DNA from: Candidatus Zixiibacteriota bacterium
GTDB taxonomy: Bacteria; SM23-81
Direction of reading: 5' to 3'
NCBI GenBank assembly: GCA_030628225.1
Contig: DAOVRJ010000010.1
Location: forward strand, 1 to 18,965
DNA: 18,965 bases
In this document: positions 16,458 to 18,965 of the stretch, in pieces
Layout of the letters: every line of letters begins with the position of its first letter
Position numbering within the stretch: position 1 is the stretch's first letter
The notes under the pieces: model-generated
The model's input: the letters and a program-made list of their open reading frames with translations, nothing else
The model's database searches: none
What the model was told of the DNA's origin: nothing
Position numbers and translations under genes: made by a program

Positions 16458-16485
16458 TGGACAGTGTTTCCATGAGAAGTATACC
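16458..16485 (+). promoter_or_regulatory. Possible promoter of the Eis-like gene
   Basis: TGGACA at 16458-16463 and TATACC at 16480-16485 with a 16-base spacer stand in the 129-base gap after cdsA. AACAC/GTGTT arms at 16450-16467 form a small inverted repeat over the -35 box. The match is moderate and could be chance. Confidence 0.35.
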
Positions 16486-16506
16486 GGCGTATTATCGGGA
16501 GACGCG

Positions 16507-17763
16507 ATGACAGCCCGGCAAAAAGATCCTCAGGTAAAGATTCGCGACTACGATCCCAGGAGAGACAGATCTGCCGTTCACCGCATCTGGCTGGAGACCG
16601 GCTGGCTGGAGAAGGGCAAGGAAAGGGCTGTGGACCTTCTCGTGGGGTGCGGTCGCGCCCTGGTTGCCGAGATCGGCGGCAAGGCGGAGTGTTTGGTCAC
16701 CTCTGCGCCGGGGATCATTCGTTACCTTGAGGAGGATCTCCCGTTTTCCGGCCTCACCTGCGTCACCACCAGCCGGATCGCCCGCAAGCAGGGTTTGGCC
16801 AAGCAGCTAACGGCCCTGACGGTGGCCGCGGTCGCCGCTGAGGGAGCGCTGGTCTGCGGCCTGGGGATGTTCGAGCAGGGGTACTACGACCAGTTTGGCT
16901 TCGGCACCGGGGGCTACGAACATATTATCACCTTCGATCCCTCGTCCCTGTGCAGCGGAGAAAAAGCCCGGGTACCCCGTCGTATCACCAGCGCCGACTG
17001 GTCCATGGTGCACGCTTCCCGGCTGGACCGCGCTCGTGGCCACGGTTCCTGTAATTTCAACCCACCCGAGATCACCAGGTCGGAGATGCTATACACAAAA
17101 AAAGGCTTCGGCCTGGGCTATTGCGACGGCCCAGGGGGCAAGCTCAGCCACCACTTCTGGTGCTGGGTCAAGGAAGTAGAGCAGGGTCCCTACCAGGTGA
17201 TGTGGATGACATTCCAGACCCGGGAGCAGTTCCTGGAGCTGATGGACCTGATCAGGGGTCTGGGGGATCAAGTGCGTTTGGTGAAGATGCGCGAGCCCCA
17301 GGGGATTCAGCTTCAAGATCTGATCAGGGAGCCGTTTAAGCAACGGCAGGTGAGCGAGAAATCCAAATTCGAGAGCAGTATGCGCGCCTTAGCTTACTGG
17401 CAGATGCGCATATGCGATCTGCCGGGTTGTCTGGAGCGAACGCACCTGAGAGGGGATGAGCTGCGCTTTAACCTGGCGCTCACCGATCCAATCGAGCAAT
17501 TTCTGAACGATAGCGCTCCGTGGCGTGGCCTCAGTGGAGATTACGTGATTAATCTGGGATCTTCCTCAGGGGTGGAGAAGGGAAAGGATGAAACTTTGCC
17601 GACCTTGCAGGCCTCGGTGGGAACCTTTACCAGGCTGTGGCTGGGTGTTCGCCCGGCCACCGGATTGGCCATGACCGGTGAGCTCTCCGGTGCGCAGGAT
17701 CTTCTGCAGCGGCTTGATAGTGTGTTTTGCCTGCCGGAACCCAAGCCTGACTGGGATTTTTAG
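16507..17763 (+). CDS. Eis-like GNAT N-acetyltransferase with C-terminal SCP2-like domain
   Basis: The 418-residue length and layout fit the Eis group: an N-terminal GNAT domain, a second degenerate GNAT-like region and a C-terminal sterol-carrier-protein-like domain. The acetyl-CoA loop is RKQGLA at 93-98 within TSRIARKQGLAKQLT, followed by a GLGMFEQGYYDQFGFGTGGYEH segment typical of these enzymes. The C-terminal part has FTRLWLGVRPATGLAMTGEL and ends in a Phe carboxyl terminus, which in Eis proteins takes part in catalysis. Known members acetylate aminoglycosides, polyamines or lysines; the substrate here is unknown, so a resistance role should not be assumed. GGGAG precedes the ATG. It seems to be a single-gene unit, ended by the terminator at 17911. 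Confidence 0.8.
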   Translation: MTARQKDPQVKIRDYDPRRDRSAVHRIWLETGWLEKGKERAVDLLVGCGRALVAEIGGKAECLVTSAPGIIRYLEEDLPFSGLTCVTTSRIARKQGLAKQLTALTVAAVAAEGALVCGLGMFEQGYYDQFGFGTGGYEHIITFDPSSLCSGEKARVPRRITSADWSMVHASRLDRARGHGSCNFNPPEITRSEMLYTKKGFGLGYCDGPGGKLSHHFWCWVKEVEQGPYQVMWMTFQTREQFLELMDLIRGLGDQVRLVKMREPQGIQLQDLIREPFKQRQVSEKSKFESSMRALAYWQMRICDLPGCLERTHLRGDELRFNLALTDPIEQFLNDSAPWRGLSGDYVINLGSSSGVEKGKDETLPTLQASVGTFTRLWLGVRPATGLAMTGELSGAQDLLQRLDSVFCLPEPKPDWDF

Positions 17764-17910
17764 CGTACACATAATCGAGCATCACAATTTCAGATATTGC
17801 TTTAGGTAATTAGCATAACTTTCTTGATTTCTTTAGATAACACATGTTGGTTAAGGGGAGCATAGTAATTTTGAAATAGAGATTCTTGATAATTCCTGTT
17901 TTTTCAGATC

Positions 17911-17943
17911 CGCCAGATGATTCATCGTCAGGCGTTTTTTTTT
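17911..17943 (+). terminator. Intrinsic terminator downstream of the Eis-like gene
   Basis: CGCC-A-GATGA pairs with ATC(G)TC-type arm 17925-17934 ending AGGCG (nine pairs with one A-A mismatch) around loop TTCA, and nine T residues follow at 17935-17943. On the minus strand no T-run follows, so it acts for plus-strand transcripts. The 147 bases between the gene stop and the hairpin are AT-rich with nothing recognised. Confidence 0.8.
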
Positions 17944-18259
17944 GCTCACTGACCGAGCAATCTGCGAAATCATGAAGGGCGTTTGTGTCCGGTTTGAGAT
18001 CGATCAATTAGCTTGTGATGATGAATTTGCATCGCATAGACAACTGGCTCAAAGGGTTTTGTCGGCAGGATTCCCGGTGGCGGAAAGTCCGTTCCAGGTG
18101 GCCTATTATTTGCTCTATTTCGTTTTTGATAGATATAACATGGTTGCAGGTGTCGTCCGACTTTTTCAATGATCTCTACTGTCTGGCCAGAAGGAGGCAC
18201 CACTGATTTCCTGGACATGTCTACAACACGCCAGATTCATTAGATTTGCGTTTTTTTAA
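17944..18259. other. Intergenic stretch with no recognised gene
   Basis: About 0.3 kb of lower-GC sequence. Short frames exist on both strands (for example 17942-18172 plus, 76 codons; 17970-18218 minus, 82 codons), but none has a convincing ribosome site, recognisable motif or codon pattern like the neighbours. It may be a decayed gene, a regulatory region for the next gene or spacer. A TTTTTTT-AAAAAA run at 18251-18263 lacks a preceding stem and is not a terminator. Confidence 0.5.
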
Positions 18260-18273
18260 AAAAGGAGAATCCA

Positions 18274-18965
18274 ATGAGAGCACCGTATTCAGTGCCGGGC
18301 ACGTTCGTTTTGCTGCTTTTCCTTTTGGTTCCTCAATCCGGCCACTCTCTTCTGATCAGTGGGATGGGTACTTGGGGGAGCTTCGAAGGGTCGATAACAT
18401 ATAACTGCGAACAAGCCAGCGGGGAGGGGACCCTCATAGTGGAGTTGACAAACACAAGCCCTTCGGCCAATGGCGGCTACCTGACGGGATTCGCCTTGAA
18501 CAATCCAGGAGGGCGTATTGCCAGCGCAACTTTTTCCGATGCAGATTTTGAGCTGCTGGGAGCCCCGTCTTTCGCCGATGGCGTGAGTGCCGCGCCGCTG
18601 GGACACTTCGATATTGGTGCTGCCCGGGGAGGGAGCTGGCTGGGTGGTGGGAATCCTGCCCCCGGAATTGCCGTTGGCCAGACCAAAACGTTCATCTTCG
18701 CATTTAGCGGAACAAGCCTCTGCGAACTAGATGATCTCAGTTTTGTGAACGAGCTATCGGAAGGGGGTAGCGAGTTTTTCGCCGCCCGCTTCCGCGGATT
18801 TGAGAATGGGCAGAGCGACAAGGTCCCCGCCGATGAGATGATCGTGCCCGTCACCCTCTCATCTTTCACGGCCATCGCTCACCAGGGTTACATCGATGTC
18901 AACTGGACCAGTCAGTCCGAGGTCAATGTCCTGGCCTATCACCTGTATCGCGGTGAGCATGAGTA
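18274..18965 (+). CDS. Secreted multidomain protein, N-terminal part
   Basis: The frame starts at ATG 18274, 6 bases after AAGGAG, and stays open to the window end, giving about 230 residues. The N-terminus is a signal peptide: a basic start, hydrophobic FVLLLFLLVP, and a likely cleavage near SGHS. Residues about 30-185 form a beta-rich extracellular domain with LTNTSPSANGGYLTGFALNN and an FFAARFRGFENGQSDKVP stretch, which from memory resembles domains found in PEP-CTERM-anchored proteins. From about residue 190 comes VTLSSFTAIAHQGYIDVNW followed by SQSEVNVLAYHLYRGE, typical of the Fn3-like stalk near the C-terminus of secreted proteins in FCB-group bacteria. The end and any sorting signal lie beyond the window. 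Function is unknown. Confidence 0.75.
   Translation, partial: MRAPYSVPGTFVLLLFLLVPQSGHSLLISGMGTWGSFEGSITYNCEQASGEGTLIVELTNTSPSANGGYLTGFALNNPGGRIASATFSDADFELLGAPSFADGVSAAPLGHFDIGAARGGSWLGGGNPAPGIAVGQTKTFIFAFSGTSLCELDDLSFVNELSEGGSEFFAARFRGFENGQSDKVPADEMIVPVTLSSFTAIAHQGYIDVNWTSQSEVNVLAYHLYRGEHE

Noticed and set aside
16507-17763. Aminoglycoside resistance gene
   Set aside because: Eis-like layout alone does not show the substrate; many family members act on other amines.
17970-18218. Possible small genes (82 codons minus, 76 codons plus) after the terminator
   Set aside because: No ribosome site, no recognised motif, and overlapping frames on both strands; coding cannot be supported.
18251-18263. 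T-run followed by A-run as terminator
   Set aside because: There is no GC stem before it; it merely precedes the Shine-Dalgarno site of the secreted protein gene.

Overview
This 18,965-base window comes from a bacterial chromosome of fairly high GC content. All recognisable genes lie on the plus strand. The lineage cannot be fixed from the sequence alone. Three features fit the FCB supergroup or a related candidate phylum: the run rplM-rpsI-rpsB-tsf-pyrH-frr-uppS-cdsA, a short EF-Ts, and a secreted protein at the right edge whose last visible segment resembles the stalk segments of FCB-type secreted proteins. This is an inference with modest confidence.

Layout. (1) Positions 1-3157 hold the 3' end of an oligopeptide-type ABC transporter binding protein, gcvPB (subunit 2 of glycine dehydrogenase) and a zinc-ribbon SAM methyltransferase, packed as an operon. 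(2) Positions 3158-5154 hold a long array of degenerate 7-base repeats and a gene fusing two energy-coupling-factor (EcfA/CbiO-type) ATPase domains. (3) Positions 5154-9474 begin with a second heptad array and a GC-rich multi-hairpin element. These are followed by a promoter, a well-formed PyrR attenuator and the pyrR-pyrB-pyrC operon, which appears to continue into a LUD-domain (DUF162) gene and a YjbQ/UPF0047 gene. (4) Positions 9475-10755 hold a third heptad array and mtnA. (5) Positions 10800-16377 start with a strong promoter and carry genes for ribosomal proteins L13, S9 and S2, EF-Ts, UMP kinase, ribosome recycling factor, undecaprenyl diphosphate synthase and CDP-diglyceride synthetase. 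(6) Positions 16378-18965 hold an Eis-like acetyltransferase, a terminator, about 0.3 kb without a recognisable gene, and the 5' part of a secreted protein that runs off the window.

How the genes work together. The pyr operon makes carbamoyl-aspartate and dihydroorotate, and PyrR controls it by transcription attenuation. UMP kinase (pyrH) in the ribosomal cluster uses the end product of the same pathway. The ribosomal cluster joins translation (L13, S9, S2, EF-Ts, RRF) to the start of envelope lipid synthesis (UppS, CdsA).

The least expected signal is non-coding. Three intergenic stretches (about 3171-3369, 5154-5278 and 9477-9641) are built almost wholly of 7-base units. They share word families (AAAATGA, CGANTCT, CCCGGAT, GGATACT), occur in both orientations, begin at or just after stop codons, and are rich in GANTC sites. 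They resemble in principle the heptanucleotide STRR repeats known from heterocystous cyanobacteria, but the units here are far more varied. I see no complete new defence or enzymatic system in the window, and no tRNA, rRNA, CRISPR array or transposase.
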